Shown in pieces: positions 18,952 through 19,045 of a DNA stretch of 19,045 nucleotides (positions are counted from its first letter, which is position 1; every line of letters begins with the position of its first letter). Source of the DNA: Pseudoneurospora amorphoporcata (taxonomy: Eukaryota > Ascomycota > Sordariomycetes > Sordariales > Sordariaceae). The DNA lies in contig MU859423.1 in the NCBI GenBank assembly GCA_033297205.1, positions 1-19,045 of the forward strand, in the 5' to 3' direction. The translations under genes and the position numbers were made by a program. Under the pieces are notes generated by a model. That model searched no databases. It saw only the letters and a list, made by a program, of their open reading frames with translations, and was not told where the DNA came from.

Positions 18952-19045
18952 TGTGACAAGGGCTGTGATCAGGGCTTGGAACAGTAGTTCAAATTCAGCT
19001 AATAAACTACTTTGGTCTCGAAGGCCTTGTTGATCCCTCTCGACC
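18952..19045 (-). repeat. LTR copy 4, truncated by the window end
   Basis: It starts TGTGACAAGGGCTGTGATCA and matches LTR copy 1 at diagnostic sites (GTGATCAGGG, GATCCC), so it belongs with copy 1 rather than copies 2 and 3. Only the first 94 bp are in the window. Left flank is GTACC. Whether it is solo or the end of a full element cannot be told here. Confidence 0.8.

Overview
The window looks like a transposon-rich region of a filamentous ascomycete genome (Pezizomycotina). The evidence is a Ty3/gypsy LTR retrotransposon, a Tad-type LINE tail, a hAT-type MITE, a short intron with canonical fungal splice and branch sites, and point decay that resembles repeat-induced point mutation (RIP). 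No intact housekeeping gene, rRNA or tRNA is visible. The family calls rest on motifs read by eye; no database search was possible.

Layout. From 1 to 2584 (minus strand) lies the 5' part of a gypsy element: a 298-bp LTR, a gag remnant, and a pol remnant that has lost the gag/RT middle. Its integrase and RNase H frame carries many stop codons but no frameshift. It abuts a 5'-truncated LINE (2585-3806, plus) ending in an (AAC)n tract. From 4599 to 5619 (minus) is a two-exon gene encoding two CxxC zinc-binding modules. About 5.6-12.9 kb is mostly gene-poor, with decayed coding-like repeats and one short hypothetical ORF. From 12.9 to 18 kb are three more damaged loci assigned to the same zinc-module family, broken up by two 481-bp LTRs and a 452-bp MITE. 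The right end has a 194-bp tandem duplication with RIP-like differences, then the start of a fourth LTR.

The most interesting content is the zinc-module family. In copy 1 (minus, near 4.7 kb) and copy 3 (near 16.7 kb), two four-ligand modules are separated by exactly 23 residues. Copy 4 (near 17.8 kb) repeats module 2 and its tail, and a gene tail beside LTR2 (13.75 kb) matches the same tail. In copies 1, 3 and 4 a stop codon sits at the same aligned position, six residues before the third ligand of module 1. The likeliest reading is an ancestral Trp (TGG) codon repeatedly lost in a RIP-prone multicopy family; recoding is a less likely alternative. I do not recognise the family, and its function is unknown.
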